From positions 1,922,001-1,986,000 of the forward strand of contig NZ_CP139249.1 of the NCBI RefSeq assembly GCF_034064985.1: 64,000 bases of DNA, read 5' to 3'. Under the pieces are notes generated by a model. The model ran no database searches. It saw nothing but the letters and a program-made list of their open reading frames with translations, and was not told the DNA's origin. This stretch comes from Acinetobacter pittii. GTDB lineage: Bacteria; Pseudomonadota; Gammaproteobacteria; Pseudomonadales; Moraxellaceae. The first letter of the stretch is position 1, and every line of letters begins with the position of its first letter. Made by a program: the position numbers and the translations under genes. This document shows positions 54,478-63,660 of this stretch, piece by piece.

Positions 54478-54517
54478 TGAAACTCAAGTATGTTTCAATG
54501 AAACGATTGTGAAACAT
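54478..54517. promoter_or_regulatory. Putative enhancer (UAS) for the sigma-54 activator
   Basis: A cluster of GAAAC/GTTTC elements: TGAAAC at 54478, GTTTCA at 54492, TGAAAC at 54499 and 54510. They form GTTTCA-A-TGAAAC and the perfect ATGTTTCA-N12-TGAAACAT. Offsets of 21 and 11 bp put the TGAAAC copies on one DNA face. Located 94-133 bp upstream of the -24 element, a normal enhancer distance. Confidence 0.65.
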
Positions 54518-54522
54518 AGATA

Positions 54523-55794
54523 ATGGCAAAGTTAAATTTTGAGTTAGAACAGGATTTTTATATTTTATTTGAGCAGCTTAAAGCTCTATTCCCAAATGCG
54601 ATTCTGTTTTTAGCGGACACATCTACTCAAACAATTCACTATAAATTTAATACAGACGATATTTCTGTAGAGAACATGGCAGCGCTTACTCAAGACCATC
54701 ACAATCAATATCTCGAAATCAATACTCCTAAAATGAGAAAGCGATTTATCTATCAGGAAAATGATATTTACATCGCAGAGCATCGTGTTATCGGGAAATT
54801 GTATATTCTACAGCCCGTTAGCATAGAGAATGATATTGGTGATCAAGTAGAACTCACAGAACAATTGCAAGACTTGGCTAAGGTTTTTAATAGTTGTTCA
54901 CCAGAAATGTCCCGTATGTTTTCAATCATTCAAAGGGTGGCAATTACTGAGTTTCCAGTGCTTGTTCGCGGTGAATCTGGTAGCGGTAAAGAACTTGTGG
55001 CACAAGCAATTCATGATTATAGCCAACGTAAAAATAAGATTTTTGTAGCGATTAACTGTGCAGCTTTAAATTCTAATATTTTAGAAAGTGAACTCTTTGG
55101 GCATGTGAAAGGTGCTTTTACGGGAGCAATTCGTGACCATAAAGGCGTGTTTGAACGTGCCGCTGGTGGAACGCTGTTTCTGGATGAAATTGCCGAGATT
55201 CCTTTAGAGCTTCAAGCTAAATTATTACGGGTGTTAGAAACAGGTGAATTTACTCCTGTAGGTGGTGAAAAACCAATTCAGGCCAATGTCCGAATTATTA
55301 CAGCAACACATAAAGCTTTACGCGAAGAGGCTAAGGCTGGGCGTTTCCGTCATGATCTACTCTACCGTTTGCGTGTCATTCCGATTTTTATACCGCCACT
55401 CAGAGAGCGAAAAGTCGATATTCCACTGATTGTCGACCAGATTTTAAAAGAGAGTTCCACCCAACTCGACACAATGCCTCGCCATGTTAATCAAAAAGCC
55501 ATGCAAGTTTTATTGAACTATGATTGGCCAGGAAATGTTCGTGAGTTAAAAAACACCCTGCTTTATGCTTTAACCATGGCAAATGGTAAAGATGAAATTG
55601 AAGTCGAAGACTTACCAAATGAACTATTAAATGCAGAGGATTACGTTAAATTACCCGAGACAAATACAGAGCTTAGTCCAGAAAATGTGCAAGCCGCTTT
55701 AGAAAAATATAACCATAACTTGAATATGGTCGCGAATATTTTTGGAATTAGCCGCACTACTCTTTGGAGATACAGACAAAAGCATAAGCTTTAG
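54523..55794 (+). CDS. Sigma-54-dependent transcriptional activator of sulfide oxidation
   Basis: A 423-residue enhancer-binding protein. N-terminal sensor of about 125 residues, AAA+ domain with Walker A GESGSGKE at 150-157, GAFTGA at 198-203 (sigma-54 contact), Walker [11 protein letters not shown] near 216-225, and a C-terminal Fis-type HTH ([24 protein letters not shown]). It diverges from the persulfide dioxygenase gene, whose promoter is of the sigma-54 type, and probably binds the GAAAC cluster between them. It occupies the place of FisR in other sulfide-oxidisers, but its sensor domain has no cysteine before Cys125, unlike the Cys-based sulfane-sulfur sensing of FisR. Confidence 0.88.
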   Translation: MAKLNFELEQDFYILFEQLKALFPNAILFLADTSTQTIHYKFNTDDISVENMAALTQDHHNQYLEINTPKMRKRFIYQENDIYIAEHRVIGKLYILQPVSIENDIGDQVELTEQLQDLAKVFNSCSPEMSRMFSIIQRVAITEFPVLVRGESGSGKELVAQAIHDYSQRKNKIFVAINCAALNSNILESELFGHVKGAFTGAIRDHKGVFERAAGGTLFLDEIAEIPLELQAKLLRVLETGEFTPVGGEKPIQANVRIITATHKALREEAKAGRFRHDLLYRLRVIPIFIPPLRERKVDIPLIVDQILKESSTQLDTMPRHVNQKAMQVLLNYDWPGNVRELKNTLLYALTMANGKDEIEVEDLPNELLNAEDYVKLPETNTELSPENVQAALEKYNHNLNMVANIFGISRTTLWRYRQKHKL

Positions 55795-55863
55795 CTAGGT
55801 ATTTAGCTCATCTAAGGCGTATCATATTGCACTTGGTTAGGTTCGTTAGTTCAAAGGCTTTAT

Positions 55864-56775
55864 ATGATTGTCCGTGATAAAAGCAATGTATTTAAATTAT
55901 TATTTGCTTGGAAAGGAACAATTTTACCTAAGGTCTTGCCAGCACTGAGTTTTGTTGTCTTTATTTCAGCATGTGTGGTCTGGCTCTCTTATTATCATTG
56001 GATTCAAATTCCTACCGTACCCGCGATTGGATTTACAATATTTGGTGTGATTCTTTCGATTTGTACTGGTTTTAGAAATAACGCGTGTTATGACCGTTGG
56101 TGGGAAGGCCGGAAACTTTGGGGGGCTTTAATTGCCAATGCCAGACATATTGTTAGAGATAGCCATGTTTTATCTAATGAACAACGTGAACATTTAATTC
56201 ATCAGGTCTTAATTTTTAGTAACTTGTTGCGTGATCGACTGCGTCAACAAACAGTCGAACCCACCAAATTTCTTGAGCATGCTTATTTAAATAACTCTTC
56301 ACTTAATTATTTAAATGAGCATATTAATGCACCGCAGTTTGTACTCGAAAATATTCAAAAAGATTTAGTTAAAGTACTAAAAGATGGTGAAATTAGTGAC
56401 ATTATCTATAGCACGCTAAATCGACATATTGTTGAGCTAGGCAATATTCAAGCGGGTTGTGACCGAATTGCCGGTACGCCTTTACCCTACTCATATTCAG
56501 TGCTTTTACATCGTGCTGTTTACTGTTTTTGTTTCATATTACCTTTTAGCCTTGAAGCAGCTTTAGGTATTTGGACACCGCTTATTGTCGGCTTAATCGC
56601 TTATATGTTTTTAGGTTTAGATGCGTTAAGTGCTCAAATTGAAGAACCTTTTGGTTTGCAAGAAAATGATTTACCGCTCGATTCTATTGTACGTTTAATT
56701 GAACGGGAGTCTCTAAGCTCTTTAGGGCAGCCATTACCACCCATTATTGAAGCCCAAGACAACAATTTACTTTAA
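55864..56775 (+). CDS. Bestrophin-like (UPF0187) membrane protein
   Basis: A 303-residue membrane protein of the bacterial bestrophin family, pentameric ion channels. The family-defining stretch GFRNNACYDRWWEGRKLWGALIANARHIVRD at about 70-100 is intact, with two N-terminal helices and two more near 220-260. It follows the sigma-54 activator by 69 bases on the same strand; a functional link is not evident. Confidence 0.88.
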   Translation: MIVRDKSNVFKLLFAWKGTILPKVLPALSFVVFISACVVWLSYYHWIQIPTVPAIGFTIFGVILSICTGFRNNACYDRWWEGRKLWGALIANARHIVRDSHVLSNEQREHLIHQVLIFSNLLRDRLRQQTVEPTKFLEHAYLNNSSLNYLNEHINAPQFVLENIQKDLVKVLKDGEISDIIYSTLNRHIVELGNIQAGCDRIAGTPLPYSYSVLLHRAVYCFCFILPFSLEAALGIWTPLIVGLIAYMFLGLDALSAQIEEPFGLQENDLPLDSIVRLIERESLSSLGQPLPPIIEAQDNNLL

Positions 56776-56776
56776 T

Positions 56777-56804
56777 AAAAAAGAGCGAACCATCGCTCTT
56801 TTTT
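56777..56804. terminator. Bidirectional terminator
   Basis: AAAAGAGCGA-ACCA-TCGCTCTTTT perfect stem-loop between the bestrophin gene and the convergent butanediol operon. Confidence 0.93.
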
Positions 56805-56822
56805 ATAGGCTTAAGTGTCTAT

Positions 56823-57881
56823 TTATGGATGTACAATAATCTTAACGGCTGACTCATTGTTATGAATTAAGGTTTCAAAACCTTGTGAAATCAAATCATC
56901 AAGTTGAATGCGCTGCGTAATAAAAGGTTCCAGATTTATTTTACCTTCTTCGACCAGTTTAATAGTCTCCTGATGGTCATTTACATAGGCAATTGTACCG
57001 CGTACATCAAGCTCTTTCATTACCACACTATGCACATTAATTGATGCTGGATGGCTCCAAATCGAAACAATAACTATGACGCCTGTTGGTTTCACTGCCG
57101 CAACCAAAGTATCTAATACCTTGTTAACGCTACTACATTCAAACGCGACATCGACACCCTCTCCATTAGTAACTTTCATGACCTCAGAAACAACATCAAC
57201 TTCTGACGGGTCTAAAATATAATCTGCAACTCCCGACTCTTTGGCTTTTTCTTTACGTTTGGCACTTAGTTCGGTAATGATGACCTTAAGACCTTTCGCT
57301 TTTAAAATTGCCGAAAGCAATAAACCAATTGGCCCCGCACCGCCAACCAGTGCAATATCACCAGCCTTTGCACCACTACGTACGAAAGCATGATGACCCA
57401 CCGATAACGGTTCAATTAAGGCTGCCTGATCTAGCGGAATTTTATTGGAAATTGGATGCACCCAACGGCGTTTAACTGCAATTTTTTCCGATAAACCACC
57501 ACCACGACCGCCTAAACCAATGAAGTTCATATTTTTAGAAAGATGGTAATTATCACCCGGTCCAGTCGGCACATCATCGGCCACAATATAAGGCTCTACG
57601 ACGACATGCTGACCAATTTCAATATCATCAACACCTTCACCTACGGCATAAACCACACCTGAAAATTCATGTCCCATGGTAATCGGTGCAGATTCACCTG
57701 AAATAGGATGCGGATGTCCACACGGTGGAATAAAAATTGGCCCTTCCATAAATTCGTGCAAATCTGTACCACAGATTCCACACCAAGCTACCTTAATGCC
57801 TACAGTGCCGGGAGTGACTTCTGGTTCAGGGATATCTTCAATACGAATATCACCTCTGTCATAAAAACGCGCTGCTTTCAT
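56823..57881 (-). CDS. 2,3-butanediol dehydrogenase (zinc MDR family)
   Basis: Interconverts (R,R)- or meso-2,3-butanediol and acetoin. The 352-residue protein has catalytic zinc residues in WCGICGTDLHEF near residue 35-46 and GHEFSG near 71, and the Rossmann motif GGAGPIGLL near 178. Family-typical GPIFIPPCGHPHPISGESAPITMGHEF is intact. Start at 57881 is preferred over 57896 because GGGAG lies six bases upstream. Last gene of the acetoin/butanediol operon, 29 bases after budC. Confidence 0.87.
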   Translation of the reverse strand: MKAARFYDRGDIRIEDIPEPEVTPGTVGIKVAWCGICGTDLHEFMEGPIFIPPCGHPHPISGESAPITMGHEFSGVVYAVGEGVDDIEIGQHVVVEPYIVADDVPTGPGDNYHLSKNMNFIGLGGRGGGLSEKIAVKRRWVHPISNKIPLDQAALIEPLSVGHHAFVRSGAKAGDIALVGGAGPIGLLLSAILKAKGLKVIITELSAKRKEKAKESGVADYILDPSEVDVVSEVMKVTNGEGVDVAFECSSVNKVLDTLVAAVKPTGVIVIVSIWSHPASINVHSVVMKELDVRGTIAYVNDHQETIKLVEEGKINLEPFITQRIQLDDLISQGFETLIHNNESAVKIIVHP

Positions 57882-57910
57882 TATTATCTCCCTCAAATCA
57901 GGATGTTGTT

Positions 57911-58696
57911 TTAGCGATAGACAATTCCGCCGTCCGTTAAAATGGATTGACCCGTAATATAGTCTGAATCTTCACTTGCCAGAAAAGCAACTAATGCGGC
58001 TACATCGTCTGGTGTTTGGGCTCTACCTAAAGCAATGCCTTCCACATATTTTTTATAAGTTTCACCAATTGCAGCACCGGTAATTTCAGCAAAACGTTTA
58101 TCGATTTCAACCCACATATCCGTTCCGACAATTCCGGGGCAATATCCATTTACCGTAATACCGTGACTGGCATATTCTTTTGCCGCAGCTTGGGTAAGTG
58201 CTCGTACCGCAAATTTGGTTGCCGAGTAAATACCGAGTAAAGCAAACCCATCGTGGCCTGCAATTGAGCAAGCATTAATGATTTTACCTTTATGTTCGTG
58301 TTGTTTAAATTTTGCAGCAGCAGCCTGTATTCCCCACAGTACTCCACCAATATTAATATCAACAATTTTTTGGAATTCATCAGGTGTGATATCAGCAATC
58401 GCTTGAACTTGTGCAATTCCAGCATTATTAATCATGACATCAAACCCACCAAGAGTCTCTTCTGCATGATTTATAGCAGCATACACTTGCTCGCGGTCAC
58501 TTACATCAGCAATAAATGTGCTAGCATTTACACCTAAAGCCTGAATTTCCTGCTGCACATCGTTCAGTCGATCTTGTTTCATATCAACTAATGCAATATG
58601 TGCTCCTTCTTGCGCCAAGCGCAGGGCAATCCCACGGCCAATACCTTGAGCTGCCCCAGTCACTAAAACGACTTTATTTTTTAATCCCTTAACCAT
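57911..58696 (-). CDS. budC: Acetoin reductase/(S,S)-butanediol dehydrogenase (SDR)
   Basis: Interconverts acetoin with meso- or (S,S)-butanediol or diacetyl with acetoin. The 261-residue SDR shows [16 protein letters not shown] near residue 10, [19 protein letters not shown] near 87, the catalytic Ser in [21 protein letters not shown] near 155, and [18 protein letters not shown] near 182, the BudC hallmark. The ATG at 58696 has AGGAG six bases upstream; a TTG at 58702 is less likely. Between acoL and the zinc dehydrogenase gene in the operon. Confidence 0.88.
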   Translation of the reverse strand: MVKGLKNKVVLVTGAAQGIGRGIALRLAQEGAHIALVDMKQDRLNDVQQEIQALGVNASTFIADVSDREQVYAAINHAEETLGGFDVMINNAGIAQVQAIADITPDEFQKIVDINIGGVLWGIQAAAAKFKQHEHKGKIINACSIAGHDGFALLGIYSATKFAVRALTQAAAKEYASHGITVNGYCPGIVGTDMWVEIDKRFAEITGAAIGETYKKYVEGIALGRAQTPDDVAALVAFLASEDSDYITGQSILTDGGIVYR

Positions 58697-58722
58697 GTTC
58701 AACTCCTGTAAATGTAGAATTT

Positions 58723-60126
58723 CTACATATGAATCGCTCGTTGCATTGAAGCCAAAATGGATTCATGCATGGCTTCTGATAATGTTGGATGTGGGAAAAT
58801 CGCTTGAGCTAAACTTTCATCAGTTGCTTCTAGATATTTGGCAATCGCAAAGCCTTGGATATGTTCAGTCACTTCATGACCCACCATATGTGCACCAAGT
58901 AATTCACCCGTTTCTGCATGTATCACCGTTTTAACGAAACCTGACGCATCTCCAATTGCCAAAGCTTTACCATTTGCAGTTAAAGAAAACTTACCAATAC
59001 GTATAGGTAGATTTTTAGCTTTTGCTGCATTTTCCGTTAAACCAATACTCGCCACTTGTGGATGTGTAAAAATACAACCCGGTATCTGGCTACGGTCGAG
59101 TGAATGGACGTTTGCCACACCAGCGATCTTCTCGACACATATCATGGCTTCATGGCTTGCTTTATGAGCGAGACAAGGCACTCCAGCAACATCACCAATT
59201 GCATAAAGCCCTGCTACGTTGGTTTTACAATAGTCATCAATTGCCACAAAACCTTGTGGGTTGAGTTCTACACCTAAACGTTCTACTCCTAGTCCCGTGG
59301 TATTCGGCTGTACACCAATTGCCGAAAGTACACGGTCAAAAACAAGCGTTTGAACATCATTTGCCGTTTCAACCACACAGTGGACTTGCTCATTTTCAAT
59401 CTGAATACTTTGAACGACAGCATCGGTTAAGACTTTCATACCTTTTTGTTCAAATTGTTTTCTGACAAATTGGGCAACCTCTGCATCTTCAGTAGGTAAA
59501 ATCTGCTTGGCTAAATCAATAAGCGTGACCTGACACCCCAAGTCTTGATAAAGACTAGCAAACTCACTACCAATTGCACCTGAGCCCACAACCAGTAAGC
59601 TTTTTGGTAACTGCTCTGGAACAAGTGCTTCTTTATAGCTCCAGACATATGTTCCATCGACAGGAAGTTGAGGAACATGTCGAGCTTTAGCTCCAGTTGC
59701 CAAAATGATGTGTGGCGCACTCAAAGCCTGACTGTTACCTTGAGCATCGGTCACTTCAAGTTTTTCTTTAGCCGTAAGTTGAGCACGGCCATTAAACACT
59801 GTTACTTGATTCTTTTTAAGTAAGTAATCGATGCCTTGTACCAGCTGTGCTGAAACTTGTCGGCTATGCTGCACAAGCTTTTGAATATCAAAATCGAGTT
59901 GAGATACTTGAAAACCAAACTGTCCAGCATGTTTAAACTGAGTTGCAAGCTCTGCGCCTGCAAGCAAAGCTTTAGTTGGAATACAGCCCCAATTTAGACA
60001 AATTCCGCCTAAATGTTGCTCTTCTACAATTGCGGCTTTTAACCCGAGCTGGGCTGCACGAATTGCAGCCACATACCCACCCGGTCCCGCGCCAATCACA
60101 ATTAAATCAAATTGAGCTTCTGACAT
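58723..60126 (-). CDS. acoL: Dihydrolipoamide dehydrogenase of the acetoin complex (E3)
   Basis: Re-oxidises the lipoyl arm of AcoC with NAD+. The 467-residue flavoprotein has [17 protein letters not shown] near residue 12, the redox disulfide in [16 protein letters not shown] near 40-56, the NAD-binding [13 protein letters not shown] near 180, [18 protein letters not shown] near 305, and the catalytic [19 protein letters not shown] and HPTLSEAM near the end. AGGAG lies seven bases before the ATG; it starts ten bases after acoC. A second lpd copy normally serves pyruvate dehydrogenase elsewhere. Confidence 0.9.
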   Translation of the reverse strand: MSEAQFDLIVIGAGPGGYVAAIRAAQLGLKAAIVEEQHLGGICLNWGCIPTKALLAGAELATQFKHAGQFGFQVSQLDFDIQKLVQHSRQVSAQLVQGIDYLLKKNQVTVFNGRAQLTAKEKLEVTDAQGNSQALSAPHIILATGAKARHVPQLPVDGTYVWSYKEALVPEQLPKSLLVVGSGAIGSEFASLYQDLGCQVTLIDLAKQILPTEDAEVAQFVRKQFEQKGMKVLTDAVVQSIQIENEQVHCVVETANDVQTLVFDRVLSAIGVQPNTTGLGVERLGVELNPQGFVAIDDYCKTNVAGLYAIGDVAGVPCLAHKASHEAMICVEKIAGVANVHSLDRSQIPGCIFTHPQVASIGLTENAAKAKNLPIRIGKFSLTANGKALAIGDASGFVKTVIHAETGELLGAHMVGHEVTEHIQGFAIAKYLEATDESLAQAIFPHPTLSEAMHESILASMQRAIHM

Positions 60127-60136
60127 GCGGGTTCTC

Positions 60137-61663
60137 CTACACCAAAATTAAAGCAGGGTTTTCAACAAACTGCTTAAAGCTGGCCAAGAATTTCGCCCCA
60201 ACTGCGCCATCAATGACTCGGTGATCGCATGACAACGTCGCTGTGACAATCTCACGAACCACTACATTGCCATTTTCAACAACAGCACGTGATTCAGAAG
60301 CACCTAATGCCATAATTGCACCTTGCGGTGGGTTGATAATGGCATCGAACTGTTTAATGCCTAACATTCCTAAATTTGAAATGCTAAAGCTGCCCCCCTG
60401 AAACTCATCAGGTTGTAACTTGCCAGTCTTAGCACGCGTTGCCAAATCACGCATGTCATCGGAAATTTGTGCTAAAGACTTCTGATTTGCTGCTTTTACA
60501 ATGGGTGTAATTAAACCGTTTGGAATCGCTACGGCCACCGAAATATCCGCTTGAGAGAACTGTAAAATTGATTGAGTCGCCTCATCAAATTGAACATTCA
60601 CTTCAGGTACTTTAATCAGTGCCGCCGCCGCTGCCTTAATTAGCATGTCATTAATAGAAAGTTTCACTTGTGGAACAGTCTCATTAATCTGCTTACGTAG
60701 TTTTTGCAAAGCTTCTACGTTGAGATCGACCACTAAGCGGAAATGCGGTGCGTTACGTTTTGCAGCCTGTAACCGTGAAGCAATCGCTTTACGCATCCCA
60801 TTCATCGCCACCGTCGTAACGGTTGATTGTGGTTGAGCTGCACATTGCACAGGTTGTTCATTTAATGGCGTTGGGTTATTACGATAGTAAACTGCCTCAA
60901 CATCTTCTTTACAGACACGGCCACGAGTACCTGAAACACGGCAGTCATTTAGGTTAATGCCCCATTGTTTTGCTAAACGGCGTGCTACAGGCGTCGCTAA
61001 AATTTGGCTATCATCAGCTGTAGATTTAACCACTTTAGTTTGAGTTTGCTGCTTAACATCAGGCCACTGACCACCAGCAGCCTGTACAGTCTTCTGGATG
61101 TCTTGAACACTAATACGTCCTTCACGACCAGAACCTGTGACTTTTGCCAAGTTTACATTGTGCTTTTCTGCAAGCTTCAAGGCATGCGGTGTTGCAAACA
61201 AATCATCAGATGTTTGATAACCTTGTAATGACTCGGGTACAGCATAGTCACCTTTAGCGACCTTTGCAGGAGCTGAAGCACTAGCTGCTACAGTCTGTGG
61301 CTGTTCTGCTTTCTCAGCAATAGGTGCAGATGTTTCCGCTTTACTTTGTTCCGAAGGTGCTTGAGCTGCTGAACCACCTAATGATGCGATAAACTTTTCA
61401 ATTTCTGCATCAGAAACTTCACTATCAGCACATACGGCAATAAGACCACCAACAGGTAAAGTATCACCATCTTTCGCTAAAATTTTACGGAGCGTTCCAG
61501 CAAAAGGCGCTTCTAACACATTGACGATTTTTGTGGTTTCAATTTCACAAATTTCATCGCCCTTATTAAAGCTATCACCCTCTTTAATCAACCATTGGGC
61601 GATCGTGCCTTCTTCCATGGATAATCCCCATTTCGGGATCTCCAGCGTTTTAATTTCGCTCAT
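60137..61663 (-). CDS. acoC: Acetoin dehydrogenase complex E2 (dihydrolipoyl acetyltransferase)
   Basis: Transfers the acetyl group from E1 to CoA via a lipoyl arm. Numbering from 61663 (508 residues): lipoyl domain at 1-80 with the modified Lys45 in IETTKIVNV; linker of Ala/Pro/Glu; two peripheral-subunit-binding domains, at about 157-190 (ATPHALKLAEKHNVNL...) and 223-256 (ATPVARRLAKQWGINL...); catalytic acyltransferase domain to the end with DHRVIDGAVGAKFL. Two binding domains are unusual, one being the rule in most Gram-negative E2 proteins. GGAGG six bases before the ATG at 61663 fixes the start. Confidence 0.9.
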   Translation of the reverse strand: MSEIKTLEIPKWGLSMEEGTIAQWLIKEGDSFNKGDEICEIETTKIVNVLEAPFAGTLRKILAKDGDTLPVGGLIAVCADSEVSDAEIEKFIASLGGSAAQAPSEQSKAETSAPIAEKAEQPQTVAASASAPAKVAKGDYAVPESLQGYQTSDDLFATPHALKLAEKHNVNLAKVTGSGREGRISVQDIQKTVQAAGGQWPDVKQQTQTKVVKSTADDSQILATPVARRLAKQWGINLNDCRVSGTRGRVCKEDVEAVYYRNNPTPLNEQPVQCAAQPQSTVTTVAMNGMRKAIASRLQAAKRNAPHFRLVVDLNVEALQKLRKQINETVPQVKLSINDMLIKAAAAALIKVPEVNVQFDEATQSILQFSQADISVAVAIPNGLITPIVKAANQKSLAQISDDMRDLATRAKTGKLQPDEFQGGSFSISNLGMLGIKQFDAIINPPQGAIMALGASESRAVVENGNVVVREIVTATLSCDHRVIDGAVGAKFLASFKQFVENPALILV

Positions 61664-61664
61664 C

Positions 61665-62684
61665 CTAAGCCTCCAATGTTTTTCGCACAGCTTGCTCAAT
61701 ACGCTCTACACTTGGAATCCATTCTTTTTCTAAAACTGGAGAGAATGGAACAGGCGTATGTGGTGGCGTTACGAGTTCAACAGGTGCTTTCAAATAGTGG
61801 AAACCTTTTTGGGCGATCAGTGCAGCAACATCATGACCAAAGCCACAGCGTGCCGCTGATTCATCCACAATAACTACACGCCCAGTCGATGCAACAGACT
61901 CTAAAATTCCTTCCTCATCCAGAGGTGAAATTGTGCGAGGGTCGACCACTTCAACCGAAATACCATCTTTTGCCAATTTGTCTGCCACTTCATTAGCACG
62001 ATGTACCATCAAGCCTAAAGCAATAATGGTCACGTCTGTCCCTTCACGGGTGTAATTTGCTACACCAAAAGGAATGGTATAGGCATCATCTGGAACTTCG
62101 CCTTTAATGTCATAGAGCATTTTATGCTCACAGAACACCACAGGGTCGTCATCACGAATGGCCTGAATTAATAGCCCTTTCACATCATATGGGCTAGATG
62201 GAACCACAACTTTTAAGCCCGGAACCGCGGCAAATACGTTATATGGTGACTGAGAATGCTGAGCTGCCGCAGAAAAACCTGCGCCAATCATGCCACGTAC
62301 AACCATTGGCGCTTTTGCTTTTCCGCCAAACATATAACGGAATTTAGCGGCTTGGTTATAAAGCATGTCATGACACACGCCATAGAAATCCATAAACATT
62401 AAATCAGCAACAGGACGTAAACCTGTTGCAGCCGCACCGGCGGCCATACCGATAATTGCAGACTCGGTAATTGGTGTATCAATCACACGTTCTGAACCAA
62501 ACTCCGTCCATAAACCTTTGGTTACACCAAGTACCCCACCGAAGCCTTCAAGCTCGTTCTCTTCGGTATTTTTACCGCCGTGCCCACCACGAACATCTTC
62601 ACCAACAACAAATACGGTTGGATCACGACGCATTTCTGATTCAATGGCTTCTTTAATTGCATTACGAAAACTTTTATTTGGCAT
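61665..62684 (-). CDS. acoB: Acetoin:DCPIP oxidoreductase E1 beta subunit
   Basis: The 339-residue beta subunit of the TPP-dependent E1, starting MPNKSFRNAIKEAIESEM. Typical parts: VVGEDVRGGHGG near residue 25, DTPITESAIIGMAAGAAATGLRPVADLMFMDF near 60-92, and VTPPHTPVPFSP near the end. AGGA precedes the ATG at 62684; an upstream open frame to 62804 overlaps acoA and is not coding. One base separates its stop from the acoC start. Confidence 0.9.
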   Translation of the reverse strand: MPNKSFRNAIKEAIESEMRRDPTVFVVGEDVRGGHGGKNTEENELEGFGGVLGVTKGLWTEFGSERVIDTPITESAIIGMAAGAAATGLRPVADLMFMDFYGVCHDMLYNQAAKFRYMFGGKAKAPMVVRGMIGAGFSAAAQHSQSPYNVFAAVPGLKVVVPSSPYDVKGLLIQAIRDDDPVVFCEHKMLYDIKGEVPDDAYTIPFGVANYTREGTDVTIIALGLMVHRANEVADKLAKDGISVEVVDPRTISPLDEEGILESVASTGRVVIVDESAARCGFGHDVAALIAQKGFHYLKAPVELVTPPHTPVPFSPVLEKEWIPSVERIEQAVRKTLEA

Positions 62685-62697
62685 CTTTACTATTCCT

Positions 62698-63660
62698 TTA
62701 GTAAGAGACATAGACGTCAGTAAGGAGTTGTTCTGGTTTTGGATAAGCCGCAGCACGAGCTTTAGCAACGGCATCATCAACATTTGCCTTAGAAGCTGCA
62801 TCAATCTCGTCTAGTTTGGCTTCATCAATTTTGCCTTTGACTTTTTCGCGGAAAATTTTCAAAGGATCTTTATTTTCTTTGATGAACTCGACTTCTTCTT
62901 TAGAACGAATCAAGCCAGGGTCACCTTCGAAGTGGCCATAAAAACGGTTTGTAATGGTTTCAATAACACTCGGACCTTCACCACGACGTGCACGTTCAAT
63001 GGCAGTTTGAGCGGCTTCATAGACGGCAAAGAAATCGGTACCATCAACTTTAACTGCAGGTAAACCAAAACCTGCGGCACGACCAGCAATGTCTTTGCTT
63101 CCTACTGCGTAATCATGCCCTGTTCCTTCACCAAAGCCGTTATTTTCGAAAACGAAAATTACTGGAAGTTTAAGTACAACAGCCATATTCATCGCTTCAA
63201 AAGTAAGGCCTTGGTTTGAGCCACCGTCACCTGTAAAAGACAGTCCGACCCCACCAGTCTTTAAGGTTTTCGCTGTCAACGCCGCACCAATTGCTAAAGG
63301 AGGTCCACCACCCACAATCCCGTTGGCACCGAGCATACCTTTATCTAAATCGGCAATATGCATAGAACCGCCTTTTCCACGGCATAGCCCGTCATCTTTA
63401 CCGAAAATTTCCAGCATCATGGCGTGAATGTCACAACCTTTTGCAATACAGTGTCCATGTCCACGGTGTGTTGAAGTGATATAGTCTTTGTCGGTTAAAT
63501 TTTCGCAAATCCCGACTGCTACAGCTTCTTCACCACTGTATAAGTGAATAAAGCCAGGAATATCACCATTGGTATTTTCTTCGTGAAGTCGATCCTCAAA
63601 TTCACGAATATCGCGCATGCGTTTATATGCTGCGAGTAATTGCTCTTCCGTTAATTGCAT
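62698..63660 (-). CDS. acoA: Acetoin:DCPIP oxidoreductase E1 alpha subunit
   Basis: TPP-binding alpha subunit, 320 residues. The TPP motif runs from GDGGSNQGLTFEAMNMAVVLKLPVIFVFENNGFGEGTGHDYAVG at about residue 145-188, and KGCDIHAMMLEIFGKDDGLCRGKGGSMHIAD near 75-105 is the E1 signature for acetoin dehydrogenase and related complexes. First gene of the operon, AAAGGA seven bases before the ATG. Pyruvate or branched-chain E1 is the alternative, but neighbours budC and butanediol dehydrogenase point to acetoin. Confidence 0.9.
   Translation of the reverse strand: MQLTEEQLLAAYKRMRDIREFEDRLHEENTNGDIPGFIHLYSGEEAVAVGICENLTDKDYITSTHRGHGHCIAKGCDIHAMMLEIFGKDDGLCRGKGGSMHIADLDKGMLGANGIVGGGPPLAIGAALTAKTLKTGGVGLSFTGDGGSNQGLTFEAMNMAVVLKLPVIFVFENNGFGEGTGHDYAVGSKDIAGRAAGFGLPAVKVDGTDFFAVYEAAQTAIERARRGEGPSVIETITNRFYGHFEGDPGLIRSKEEVEFIKENKDPLKIFREKVKGKIDEAKLDEIDAASKANVDDAVAKARAAAYPKPEQLLTDVYVSY

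Noticed and set aside
54523..55794. Naming the activator fisR
   Set aside because: The position fits but the sensor domain lacks the defining cysteines.
62685..62804. Longer N-terminus for AcoB
   Set aside because: It would overlap acoA, and AcoB homologues begin at the MPNKS-type start.
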